A stretch of DNA of 9,886 nucleotides from Bacillota bacterium (GCA_012727415.1 JAAYHI010000074.1:1-9886), one strand, 5' to 3'. Positions 1-6,703 are shown, counted from the first letter of the stretch. Translations and numbers: made by a program. The notes: generated from the sequence alone by a model not told the origin.

Positions 1-12
1 CCTGTTTTTGCA
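1..12 (+). repeat. IS21 left inverted repeat, outer block
   Basis: CCTGTTTTTGCA is the exact reverse complement of 2370-2381. A second exact 12-base block, TTGCAGCAGCCC at 21-32, matches the reverse complement of 2343-2354. The gap between blocks is 8 bases here and 15 on the right. Several repeated binding blocks at each end are usual for IS21 transposases. Confidence 0.85.
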
Positions 13-43
13 AACTTTCTTTGCAGCAGCCCGCCAGGGAATT

Positions 44-772
44 TTACGCGTAGCCTTTCATCAATGAGTTCTTAATTCGGTAACTCTGGCCGTCAAATAG
101 AAGCAGGTAACTGTGGTGCACTAACCTGTCAATCATGGCCGCCGTCATTTGTTCATCATAAAAGATGTTCACCCACTTGCTAAATTCTAAATTCGTGGTA
201 ATGATCACGCTCCTTTGCTCGTAGCAATCCGAGATCACCTGGAACAGCAACTTGGAACCGTCCCGGTCCAGGGGGACATAGCCCCATTCATCGCATATTA
301 GCAGGTCAATCTTCGACAGCTGCTTTAGATATTTATTGAGTTCCCCTCTTTTTTGAGCATCATTAAGCTGGTTAACCAGGGCGGCGGTGCGGAAGAAGCG
401 AACAGCCTTGCCCTTGTTGCAAGCCTCAATCCCAATTGCTGTGGCAAGGTGGGTCTTACCCGTGCCGACGTTGCCGTAAAATATTAGGTTCTTCTGCTGC
501 TCGATGAAGGCTGCATCCTTCAGATCAGAGACCGAGAGCTCCGCCGGCAGCCGGATCTCGTCGAAGCAATATCCATCAAAGGTCTTTAGGCTATAAAATC
601 CAGCTTGTTTTACCAGACGGTTTTTCCGTGTGGTTTCCCTATACGCAACTTCTTGTTTCAGGATTTTGAGCAGGTATTCCTGGTGGCTGTCGGCCTCAAC
701 TTGGCCGGATATTTCAGCGATGTTCCTACTTAACCGCAGGCGGCGGCAGCAAACGGCAATCTCAGTTTCCAT
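44..772 (-). CDS. istB: IS21 transposition helper ATPase IstB
   Basis: IstB is the AAA+ ATPase that works with the IstA transposase to select target DNA and stimulate insertion. The 242-residue product has the usual length. Walker A is GNVGTGKT at about residues 100-107. Walker B is IDLLICDE with the acidic pair at about 161-162, followed by the family-typical WGYVPLDRDGSKLLFQ. A sensor-like IITTNLEFSKW segment lies near residue 190, and the late AAMIDRLVHH segment is also an IstB hallmark. I chose the ATG at 772 because GGAAAGGGG lies just upstream and the start sits inside the end of istA, giving an 11-base overlap. A longer reading from 814 lacks that support. The overlap implies translational coupling with istA. 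Confidence 0.93.
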   Translation of the reverse strand: METEIAVCCRRLRLSRNIAEISGQVEADSHQEYLLKILKQEVAYRETTRKNRLVKQAGFYSLKTFDGYCFDEIRLPAELSVSDLKDAAFIEQQKNLIFYGNVGTGKTHLATAIGIEACNKGKAVRFFRTAALVNQLNDAQKRGELNKYLKQLSKIDLLICDEWGYVPLDRDGSKLLFQVISDCYEQRSVIITTNLEFSKWVNIFYDEQMTAAMIDRLVHHSYLLLFDGQSYRIKNSLMKGYA

Positions 773-2279
773 AGCTACCGCCCCTTTCCAGGAACAAGCG
801 GTCATAGTTTTCAACGTTGGGTTTTACCGTGGGCATGTCAGGAACAGTTGCTGGCAGGACCAAGGGGTCCAGATTTAAGACTTCGCTGTTTAACCGGCTG
901 AACACAGCCTTGATGCTGTCTGCATCGCTTACACCGTGCTCCAGTGCCGCCAGGAGGGCTTCAGTGGCCTTATTAAATCCGCTGGCTTCGCTAAGTTTAG
1001 CCAGGACCTTTAGGGTTTCCTTTTTGCACGGGTAGTCGCAACTGCTCAGGAAATCCTGTATGGGTTCGGGAAGCATGGGGTAAATGCCGGTGTATTTCAA
1101 GGCTGCAGGACGGCGGGAGAGCTGGGTCAGGTATGGCAGCCAGTCCATGGACTCCAGATTTTTCTCGCCATATAGGCGGGGATGTCTGATGATCTCCCGG
1201 TAATTCTCGTCCAGGACAATTACTTCGTGCGCATTCAGTCTTACATAAACTTCGCTACAGGCATAACGTGGGGCGGTGGAGTAGGTGTGCCTTCCCTTGC
1301 TTAAAGTGAACTTTGCATAGCTGTTAGTTCGGACCGTTACAAGTTCAGATTCATCAAAGACCGTGGGAGGAAGCGGGCGCAAGGCCCTTTGGTCTTCGGC
1401 GAAGAGCTCACTAATTAACAGCTCCTTTAGATAATGCGGTCTTTTCATGTTTTGGTCACATTTTTCCAAGAGCTGGCGGTTAAATTCTTTTAGGTCGTCC
1501 ACCCGGGGGACAGGAACCAGCAGGTTCCGCCGATGGTAGCCTACTTTGTTTTCCACATTGCCTTTCTCATGCCCGCTGGCTGGGTTACAAAATGGTGCGA
1601 CAAAGCCGTAATGGTTCTTGAAATGTAAAAAGGAGTCGGTCAGGTCGCGCCTATGGTTTCTTAGAATATTCTTCACTGCTGGTGAAAGATTGTCGAACCA
1701 GAGTCGGGTTGGCACACCACCGATGTGGGCGAAGATATTTTTAAGTCCTTCCGCCAAGCACTGCATGTTCTCTCCTTTGAACAGTTGCAGGTAGCCGCCG
1801 TTGCTATGGGGGAAGGAGAGGTTAAGGTAATGACCCTCGCACAGCTCATTGCCTTCGTAAAAGGCCGCTTTGCCAAAGTCCACCTGAGCTTCCCCGGGTA
1901 TGTGCACCAAGGGCATGTAGAACTGGCTCTCTTGGCTGTACAACGTCTTTTTCTTCTCGGCAACATATGTAGCAACCAATCGGTAGGAACAATCGAATTC
2001 GGGGAACTTTTCTTCAAGCCGGTCAAACACCTTAAGTGCGGTGTGGCGCTGTTTCTTATGAAATTTTTTGTCTTCTTCCAACCAGTCGTCAATATCTCCC
2101 TTATACTTGTCCAACTTGGAGCCACGTTTTTTGACCGGCTTCGGCAACGGCTGGTTGAAGTCTTCCTGGTGAACGTACTTTTTCACCGTTTTAACGTCAT
2201 GACCTGTGACTCTTGCAATGCTGGCATAATTCATGCCTTTCTCGAAGAACATTTCTCTGATACAATTGATACGAGCCAT
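762..2279 (-). CDS. istA: IS21 DDE transposase IstA
   Basis: IstA cuts and joins the IS21 ends. From the ATG at 2279 the protein is 505 residues, within the family range. It opens with a helix-turn-helix (about residues 7-38: IREMFFEKGMNYASIARVTG, then KTVKKYV). The rve/DDE core follows: first Asp in GEAQVDFGKA (about D134), second in RLWFDNLSPAVKN (about D196), and the Glu in GHEKGNVENKVGYHRRNLLV (about E243). The C-terminal part is the beta-rich Mu-transposase-like region. The start is fixed by GGAGG about 9 bases upstream of ATG 2279; a further in-frame ATG at 2288 directly abuts that site and is a less likely start. No frameshift or internal stop is seen, so the enzyme should be functional. 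Confidence 0.94.
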   Translation of the reverse strand: MARINCIREMFFEKGMNYASIARVTGHDVKTVKKYVHQEDFNQPLPKPVKKRGSKLDKYKGDIDDWLEEDKKFHKKQRHTALKVFDRLEEKFPEFDCSYRLVATYVAEKKKTLYSQESQFYMPLVHIPGEAQVDFGKAAFYEGNELCEGHYLNLSFPHSNGGYLQLFKGENMQCLAEGLKNIFAHIGGVPTRLWFDNLSPAVKNILRNHRRDLTDSFLHFKNHYGFVAPFCNPASGHEKGNVENKVGYHRRNLLVPVPRVDDLKEFNRQLLEKCDQNMKRPHYLKELLISELFAEDQRALRPLPPTVFDESELVTVRTNSYAKFTLSKGRHTYSTAPRYACSEVYVRLNAHEVIVLDENYREIIRHPRLYGEKNLESMDWLPYLTQLSRRPAALKYTGIYPMLPEPIQDFLSSCDYPCKKETLKVLAKLSEASGFNKATEALLAALEHGVSDADSIKAVFSRLNSEVLNLDPLVLPATVPDMPTVKPNVENYDRLFLERGGSYGN

Positions 2280-2342
2280 TGTTAGCATCCTCCTATTACC
2301 TCCCTCGAAAGTCTCGAATCTTCCAAGGGTAAGGTTTCTATG

Positions 2343-2381
2343 GGGCTGCTGCAATGGCCTTCTTAAATCTGCAAAAACAGG
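2343..2381 (-). repeat. IS21 right inverted repeat, inner and outer blocks
   Basis: GGGCTGCTGCAA (2343-2354) and TGCAAAAACAGG (2370-2381) are the exact inverted partners of 21-32 and 1-12. The true end of the element lies further right, somewhere from 2401 to about 2442. Confidence 0.85.
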
Positions 2382-2401
2382 GAAATCTACTTCGCAACTT
2401 C

Positions 2402-2718
2402 AGGGGTTGCTAAACTGCAATTCCCGGTAAAGCTAGCTTACAACAAACATCAAAGTCATAGTCAAGCGCAAGAAGGGCAGACCCTGACACACCGCTCCCT
2501 TGAATGTTAACCTCTCCACAACCCGCAAATGCATCAATGTAGCAAAGATTTAAAAACTGATTTTTTAGAGCAGTGGTGTAAAAATTCAGGTATTTGCTCA
2601 AAATCTTTAGTTTAATTAATGTCCAAGCTCCGCCGAATTTCTGTGTCAATGAAATTCGCCTACCCAGAACATTTGTTCTAATATACCATGGAGGCGAAAA
2701 ACTTTCAAGTGTTTCCAA
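2402..2718 (-). pseudogene. tcmP: Three-Cys-motif partner (TcmP-like) protein, N-terminal fragment cut by IS21
   Basis: The readable part contains FGGAWTLIKLKILSKYLNFY, then TTALKNQFLNLCYIDAFAG, then GSALLALDYDF. I recognise this as the start of the three-Cys-motif partner family (TcmP), whose members share FGG-W-T-KL...YL..YTTALKNQ...YIDAFAGTG; the 'YIDAFAG' stretch resembles a methyltransferase motif I. Only about 75-100 residues remain of a protein usually well over 250. After about GSALLALDYDFD the family pattern is lost and a stop follows at 2410-2412 near the IS end, so the transposon has most likely split the gene; the remainder may lie left of the window. The start is uncertain: TTG 2718 has no ribosome site, while TTG 2649, just before TQKFGG, has a weak GGTAGG upstream. 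In the family the partner is a three-Cys-motif (phage Gp37/Gp68-like) protein; none is seen here. Confidence 0.72.
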
Positions 2719-2827
2719 CTATTTGCTGAACGTCCGTGATATTGTTACACCGCGTCTGAGAAATTGTCACTATGGGAGGGAATTTCTTTAACTACGTCGT
2801 TACAAGGTATCCTCTTATAGATTGATG

Positions 2828-2855
2828 GCAGCAGTACTGGAGCTGAGGCTGCTGC
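2828..2855. other. Imperfect hairpin, GCAGCAG / CTGCTGC
   Basis: GCAGCAG at 2828-2834 pairs with CTGCTGC at 2849-2855 across a 14-base loop. A short TCTTT follows on the plus strand, but no plus-strand gene precedes it. It could be a weak terminator or a relic in the 256-base gap between the tcmP remnant and the DUF2812 gene. I see no gene in that gap. Confidence 0.3.
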
Positions 2856-2891
2856 TCTTTCGCTGATTGTCTAGCAGATATCCATACGCGA

Positions 2892-2919
2892 ACAGCCCCA
2901 GGCAGAATGCCAGGGCTGT
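2892..2919 (-). terminator. Hairpin downstream of the DUF2812 gene
   Basis: ACAGCCC (2892-2898) pairs with GGGCTGT (2913-2919), and inside it GGCA pairs with TGCC around a GAA loop. It lies about 55 bases past the stop of the minus-strand DUF2812 gene, which fits a terminator. There is almost no T tract on the minus side, so termination efficiency is doubtful. Confidence 0.4.
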
Positions 2920-2974
2920 CTCATACCATCATATTAGCGGTGATTCGGTCTTGAAAGATGCAGAACCATGGGCA

Positions 2975-3586
2975 TTAAGATAGTATATAGAGCAGGATTA
3001 CTATCAGCAACCCAAGGGGGGCGGCCTGGTTGACGAAGCGGACAAGCCGGTACCTCTTTGAGCTGGTCTTCCTCATGTTGACCCTTGCCAGTGCTCTAAT
3101 GCCCAGCACGGAAAGCCATAAGGTATAAGAAATCCCAATGACATGGGCCAGGATGATAGACCAGCCCATTAATCCAATCCCCTGGGGGTTGCCGGCTATA
3201 ACTGGCCAGGTGCAAATCAGGTTCCAGATAAATGCTGCCGCTATTATTGCTATGCCGGCCGCTGTCCCCAGCAGCATGCGTTTCAGGAAGGGCGTATTTT
3301 TCCTGGCACCGGGATCTTCCGAGGCGGATGCCCGGAAGATATGGGCAGAGCCAAAGTTGAATACTAATTCCCAATTCCCTTCCTCAGGATAATCCTCTGG
3401 AGACCCTTTATAATAATCGCACCGGTACCAGACTTCTTGAGGCTCACCCTTGACAAACACAGCATTAAACAGACCGTTGCGGGAGAGGTGCCAGCCCTGG
3501 GCAGCCATGTCCTCCAGCCAGGACTCGATCTCCTCGTACTGCCAGCCAAACAGGCTCCACAATTTACGCAGCTTTTTCTCGGCCAT
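2975..3586 (-). CDS. DUF2812 domain membrane protein
   Basis: The 203-residue product has a soluble N-terminal DUF2812 domain (about residues 10-85). Its features are a basic LRKLW start, EEIESWLEDMAAQGWHL, an aromatic/KGEP stretch with VWYRCDYY, and NWELVFNFGSAHIFRA. Three hydrophobic segments follow (about 104-127, 139-166 and 186-202), so it is probably an inner-membrane protein with a cytosolic front domain. The family has no established biochemical role. Its members usually sit right after a PadR-type regulator and are thought to act with it as a sensor or export-related unit; no PadR gene precedes this one. The ATG at 3586 is well supported by AAGGAGG about 8 bases upstream. A possible promoter lies at 3613-3640, so it appears to be a single-gene unit, divergent from the glycyl radical enzyme remnant. 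Confidence 0.85.
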   Translation of the reverse strand: MAEKKLRKLWSLFGWQYEEIESWLEDMAAQGWHLSRNGLFNAVFVKGEPQEVWYRCDYYKGSPEDYPEEGNWELVFNFGSAHIFRASASEDPGARKNTPFLKRMLLGTAAGIAIIAAAFIWNLICTWPVIAGNPQGIGLMGWSIILAHVIGISYTLWLSVLGIRALARVNMRKTSSKRYRLVRFVNQAAPLGLLIVILLYILS

Positions 3587-3612
3587 CCTTCTTCCTCCTT
3601 GCTGGTCTTTTT

Positions 3613-3640
3613 TTATTACACCCGATTGGTATTATGTTAA
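3613..3640 (-). promoter_or_regulatory. Possible sigma-A promoter of the DUF2812 gene
   Basis: On the minus strand TTAACA (3635-3640; five of six to TTGACA) is followed after 16 bases by TAATAA (3613-3618; four of six to TATAAT). Transcription would start about 20 bases before the gene. The match is moderate. Confidence 0.4.
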
Positions 3641-3647
3641 CACCGCA

Positions 3648-3660
3648 GGCAGTCACTGCC
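3648..3660. promoter_or_regulatory. 13-base palindrome, operator candidate
   Basis: GGCAGTCACTGCC is a perfect two-fold palindrome around a central C. It lies just upstream of the possible -35 box of the DUF2812 gene and between two divergent genes, a natural place for a regulator to bind. No regulator for it is seen nearby; the site could also be chance. Confidence 0.35.
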
Positions 3661-3836
3661 CCTTCACCTTTGGCCACTGCCTCACGGGCAGGACTTCTTT
3701 CCTTTAGAATTCGACTTTTTCCAAACAATACCTGCTTACCAGGCAAACAAAGGGAGATAACGCAAGAAAACCTGTCCCATCACTTGGGGATAAAGGAAAC
3801 TCCCTATTGCACAGAGAATTATACTCATAACCAGAT

Positions 3837-3860
3837 TCACCCCTGTCGGAAGAGGGGTGA
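3837..3860 (+). promoter_or_regulatory. Hairpin in the leader of the glycyl radical enzyme remnant
   Basis: TCACCCCT (3837-3844) pairs perfectly with AGGGGTGA (3853-3860) over an 8-base loop. It ends 22 bases before the ATG at 3883 and just ahead of the GGAGG site. It could affect translation or mark an old upstream terminator, though it lacks a T tract. A TATACT at 3820-3825 could be a -10 box but has no convincing -35. Confidence 0.4.
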
Positions 3861-3882
3861 TCAAGGCAAGGAGGCACAGGAA

Positions 3883-4923
3883 ATGAGTAAGGCTAGAGTG
3901 AAAGAACCGTATAACATGTCCCCGAGGATTAAATGGCTTTACGACTACTATTATTCCGGTGCCAAGAGAAAGTGGAACAATGAGTTCAGCTCCTTTTCCA
4001 CCGGCACAGACTGGGATGTCCTCTATGATGAATCCAACTACTACATAGTCCCGGAGGTATATTCATTTTTAAACACCTTTAATCTCTCCTTCAACCAGGC
4101 GGCAGTGGTGGTCGACACCCCCGAGGATTTCTATGACTGGCCCCTGGTGGAACGCAAGGCCTGGTTCCTAAAGGAGGTCATGGTCAACCACCTGCCCAAG
4201 GAAATACTGCCGGGAGATCTTATTGCCGGCGGCCGCTTTAATCTGCAAACGTCAATGTGCTTATCTAAAAAGGAGGCGGACCAACGAGCCCAGGATCTCT
4301 ACGGCAAGAAAGGCCTGCGCAACTAGCTCCTGGCCTTCCATGACCGGGGTTTTGGCAATTGCGGGGCTACCAGCGGCCACCTCATTCCTGACTACCCCAC
4401 GGTATTAAAGATAGGTTTTCAGGGTATCCATGAAGATTTGACCGCCAAGTACAATGCCCTTTCGGAAAAGGATAAACAAGGGCCCAAGGGCGCCCAGTTG
4501 CGGGCCATGATGACCGCCGCCACTTTGCCCAGGGATTTGGCCCAGACCTATGCAGAAAAAATAGACCGGCTCCTGGAGACCGAGGCCGATGAACAGCGGC
4601 GTACTCAGCTTACCCGGATGCGGGTCAACCTCCGCCTGGTCCCCTGGCAGCCGCCCCAGGACTTCTGGCAGGCTCTTCAGGCCCTGTGGATTACCCACAT
4701 GTTAATTCTATCTGATGAAAACTACCCCGGCGCCGGCGTGTCCTTCGGCCGCCTGGACCAATACATGCTCCCTTACTACCAGCAGTCCCTGGCAGCGGGC
4801 ATGAACCGGGAGTTCATCAAGGAAATCCTCAAATGCTTCTGGCTGCACTGCAACTATGCCTATGACGCCATGATCGCCACCGGGGACCCCCAAGGCCCAA
4901 TACATCTGGCCCACCGACAATAA
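3883..4923 (+). pseudogene. Broken glycyl radical enzyme (pyruvate formate-lyase superfamily)
   Basis: The reading frame opens at ATG 3883 with GGAGG 8 bases upstream and runs MSPRIKWLYDYYYSGAKRKW, TGTDWDVLYDE, YYIVPEVYSFLNTF, LPKEILPGDLIAGGRFN and LYGKKGLRN. This is the N-terminal half of a glycyl radical enzyme of the PFL / benzylsuccinate-synthase / dehydratase superfamily. A TAG at 4324-4326 interrupts it, but the same frame continues without a shift: LLAFHDRGFGNCGATSGHLI, and on to FWLHCNYAYDAMIATG. Near 4887 family similarity ends and a stop follows at 4921-4923. About 345 codons remain of a usual 780-860. The active-site Cys and the C-terminal glycyl radical loop are both missing, and no activating radical-SAM enzyme is present. 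The product cannot be catalytic. I cannot assign the substrate class. Confidence 0.88.
4324..4326 (+). other. In-frame amber codon in the glycyl radical enzyme gene
   Basis: TAG stands between GKKGLRN and LLAFHDRGFGN, with perfect frame continuity on both sides, so it looks like a point mutation rather than a frameshift. Pyrrolysine readthrough is unlikely because the gene is also truncated downstream. Confidence 0.85.
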
Positions 4924-4948
4924 GATTCATGAGGTGTTGGAATTTTAG
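4888..4948 (+). pseudogene. Short coding-like tail after the deletion point
   Basis: One base out of frame with the enzyme remnant, the plus strand reads PKAQYIWPTDNKIHEVLEF and a TAG at 4946-4948. The residues look protein-like, and this could be the C-terminus of a different gene joined here by a deletion. I do not recognise the family, and 19 residues are too few for certainty. Confidence 0.3.
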
Positions 4949-5015
4949 TCTCTCCTGAGCGGGTTGCCATCTCTACTGCCTACTGCAGCAAAGTGAGATA
5001 TAAATGCCTATAAGA

Positions 5016-5043
5016 AATAGCGCAGCTTTCCAGATGCGCTATT
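5016..5043. other. Nine-base-pair hairpin in the gap after the enzyme remnant
   Basis: AATAGCGCA (5016-5024) pairs perfectly with TGCGCTATT (5035-5043) around a 10-base loop. No T tract follows on either strand within a few bases. It lies between the pseudogene and the repeat at 5067, in a gap (4949-5130) with no gene. It could be a plus-strand terminator remnant or a mobile-element fragment. Confidence 0.5.
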
Positions 5044-5066
5044 ATACTGTCTCATGGCCATTGCAC

Positions 5067-5102
5067 AGATGATAGGAAGCAGTAGAACCGTCCCTGCGCT
5101 TC
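5067..5102 (+). repeat. 36-base repeat, copy 1 (REP-like)
   Basis: This copy matches 6779-6814 in 35 of 36 bases, in the same orientation. The unit starts AGATGATAGGAAGC, has the core AGTAGAACCGTCCCTG, and ends GCTTC, so GAAGC and GCTTC can pair as a small hairpin. It lies 29 bases beyond the stop of the exonuclease-BRCT gene. I recall similar GGACGGTTC-type repeats scattered in Clostridia; that is memory, not a search. Confidence 0.85.
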
Positions 5103-5130
5103 TCAAGGGGCAGGAGCTTCCCCTACGGTT

Positions 5131-6507
5131 TTACATTGCTTGCGAGAAAAGATCTGACTCCTTGATAATATGGATATTGCATCCCTTCTCATTATACTCC
5201 AGGGCTTTCTTTACCTTCGTTCCGTAGTTGCCATAGGAATAGAATTGACATTCCAAATCGCCTATCACAAGAATATCCGTTGATTTGGTCACGTTGGAAT
5301 CGATTATGCCTCCCTTTCCGGCAATGTACTTTGCCACATCGGGCTTCTTGCCGTAGGCAAAGTTTCCACTTAAACATACTCGTTTATTAGCAACGGAATA
5401 CACCTGCTCTTTGAGGGATTCAACCGGATTCAGTAATTCCTCGATAACTGAAGCGATGTAGGTGGCTTCTTCCCGTGTAACTGTGTTGTCTAAGAGCACT
5501 TCCTCCAGCAAATCAATTAATTTGTCAAAAGGATAGTGGCCAGCTAGGTAGATATTATCATATAACCACTGCCTAAGACTTGTACACTCTTCCTCTGTTA
5601 CTTTCCCATCAATCGCGATGCCCCTCAAAATTCCATTGAGAATCTGGGTTGCTAACGTTGGCAGAGAGCTTGACATTATGCCCAGGTAATTTCTTACGGT
5701 AGCTTGCAGCCCAAGGATTTCCTCTATGGTGACAATCCCATCCTCAAGAATCCTGTCAATCGCATCTAGTATATCAGCTATGCTTTGCATACCTGAATAC
5801 TGGCTGTATTCATCTTTCCAGCGGATGAGGTATTCATGCTCTTCGGGAGTTATTCTGTTGTCTATTGAAAAACCTCGGAGGGTCCCAAAAAACTCACTGA
5901 TTGATTTCCTTATTTCCGGACTAGTGATATAGCGTGTGAAACAAGCTGTTTCATGTGGTATATATTTTCTTATGTGTTTGTCTATATCAATAGAGTACCT
6001 CTCGACAAAGACTCGGAACAAATCGGAGTTTGCACAAGCGTCATCAAAAGCATCGTGTGCCGAATCCATTTCAACGTCAAAGTAAAAACATAGGGTAGAC
6101 ATGCCATAATTTTGAACAAAGTATCGCGGAACATACTCTCTCGCCAGTTCATAAGTGCAAATATAGTAGAATTCAGGGATATCCAGATTGTGGCGCCTAA
6201 GGTTTTTCACAAGAGCATCTAAATCAGTTGATGCAACATTATGCCCGATAACAACCGCATTGGTAAAATACTGCTCAATTTCTTTCCATACTTCCGGAAA
6301 TTTCTTCGCGTTTTTTACTTTTTCATCAGTGATGCCGTGAACCTTAACGCAGGAGTAATCAAAACCGTCCTGAGGATTAATAAAAATATTCCTTTCAGGT
6401 AAAATCGGTTCTCGGGTTATGAAATCCTCACACACCAGACCTATTTGACATATCGATTTGTTCTTTGAATTAACATATTCCACATCGAAGAATGTGACTT
6501 TGTTCAT
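5131..6507 (-). CDS. DEDDh 3'-5' exonuclease with tandem TerB-like repeats and C-terminal BRCT domain
   Basis: The 458-residue protein has three parts. Residues 1-170 form a DnaQ-like DEDDh exonuclease: ExoI in TFFDVEYVNS (D8, E10), ExoII in IGHNVASTDLDALV (D95), and ExoIII in SAHDAFDDACANSDLF (H151, D156), so all catalytic residues are present. Residues 206-355 hold two similar blocks. Each has a pair of acidic D-x-x-T-x-E-E elements (SIDNRITPEE with LEDGIVTIEE; AIDGKVTEEE with LLDNTVTREE), as in TerB-like helical domains. Residues 375-455 are a BRCT domain (KRVCLSGNFAYGKKPDVAKY, then GKGGIIDSNVTKSTDILVIG). Such proteins probably trim DNA or RNA ends while BRCT binds phosphorylated or broken DNA ends. 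The ATG at 6507 is chosen because GGAGG lies 9 bases upstream; the in-frame TTG at 6513 is too close. It is a single-gene unit with its own promoter, is more AT-rich than the enzyme remnant beside it, and is bracketed by repeats. The family is known; this member's role (repair or defence) is not. Confidence 0.9.
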   Translation of the reverse strand: MNKVTFFDVEYVNSKNKSICQIGLVCEDFITREPILPERNIFINPQDGFDYSCVKVHGITDEKVKNAKKFPEVWKEIEQYFTNAVVIGHNVASTDLDALVKNLRRHNLDIPEFYYICTYELAREYVPRYFVQNYGMSTLCFYFDVEMDSAHDAFDDACANSDLFRVFVERYSIDIDKHIRKYIPHETACFTRYITSPEIRKSISEFFGTLRGFSIDNRITPEEHEYLIRWKDEYSQYSGMQSIADILDAIDRILEDGIVTIEEILGLQATVRNYLGIMSSSLPTLATQILNGILRGIAIDGKVTEEECTSLRQWLYDNIYLAGHYPFDKLIDLLEEVLLDNTVTREEATYIASVIEELLNPVESLKEQVYSVANKRVCLSGNFAYGKKPDVAKYIAGKGGIIDSNVTKSTDILVIGDLECQFYSYGNYGTKVKKALEYNEKGCNIHIIKESDLFSQAM

Positions 6508-6523
6508 GGACAATCACCTCCGC

Positions 6524-6543
6524 AATGCTTAATAATGCTTAGA
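6524..6543. repeat. Two tandem 10-base units beside the exonuclease ribosome site
   Basis: AATGCTTAAT is followed at once by AATGCTTAGA, directly upstream of the GGAGG of the exonuclease-BRCT gene. It may be chance or affect leader structure. Confidence 0.5.
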
Positions 6544-6617
6544 AACGCTCACAGATCGCAACCCTGTACCATCTCCTCTCTCCCTCACGCCACCCCAACA
6601 TTAACATAACTTACTAT

Positions 6618-6646
6618 ATTCTACCTTAAATTAGCTTTGTTGTCAC
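6618..6646 (-). promoter_or_regulatory. Sigma-A-type promoter of the exonuclease-BRCT gene
   Basis: On the minus strand GTGACA (6641-6646; five of six to consensus) is followed after exactly 17 bases by TAGAAT (6618-6623; five of six). Transcription would start near 6611, leaving a leader of about 100 bases before the ATG at 6507. The leader has no coding region that I can see. Confidence 0.6.
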
Positions 6647-6703
6647 TTAAATATTTCGCTGCCTCTCAAGGAGATCTAACACTACCTCTTACAAGAGTAA
6701 AAA

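Larger units (their letters stand above)
1..2401 (-). mobile_element. IS21-family insertion sequence (left tip outside the window)
   Basis: The element carries the two-gene istA-istB cassette that defines the IS21 family, both genes reading leftward. Its ends share nested inverted repeats: bases 1-12 match the reverse complement of 2370-2381 exactly, and 21-32 match 2343-2354 exactly. On the right, about 20 more bases of probable terminus (2382-2401) lie outside the shared repeat, so the matching left tip should lie about 20 bases before position 1. The exact right boundary is uncertain: IS21 elements end in CA, and CA dinucleotides at 2401, 2418 and around 2442 are all possible. Both genes are open over their full length, so the copy may still be active. 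It interrupts a TcmP-like gene on its right side. Confidence 0.9.

Noticed and set aside
1725..2285. Long plus-strand open frame opposite istA
   Set aside because: It is antisense to a clearly recognised transposase, has no family motif and no ribosome site.
3634..3882. In-frame upstream extension of the glycyl radical enzyme gene
   Set aside because: The extra residues do not resemble the family, and the GGAGG site sits just before ATG 3883.
4324..4326. Pyrrolysine or programmed readthrough at the amber codon
   Set aside because: The gene is also truncated later and lacks catalytic parts, and the position is not one where a special residue is known; plain nonsense mutation is simpler.
4405..4920. 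Minus-strand open frames opposite the enzyme remnant
   Set aside because: They are explained by GC-rich codons of the plus-strand gene; no motif or ribosome site supports them.
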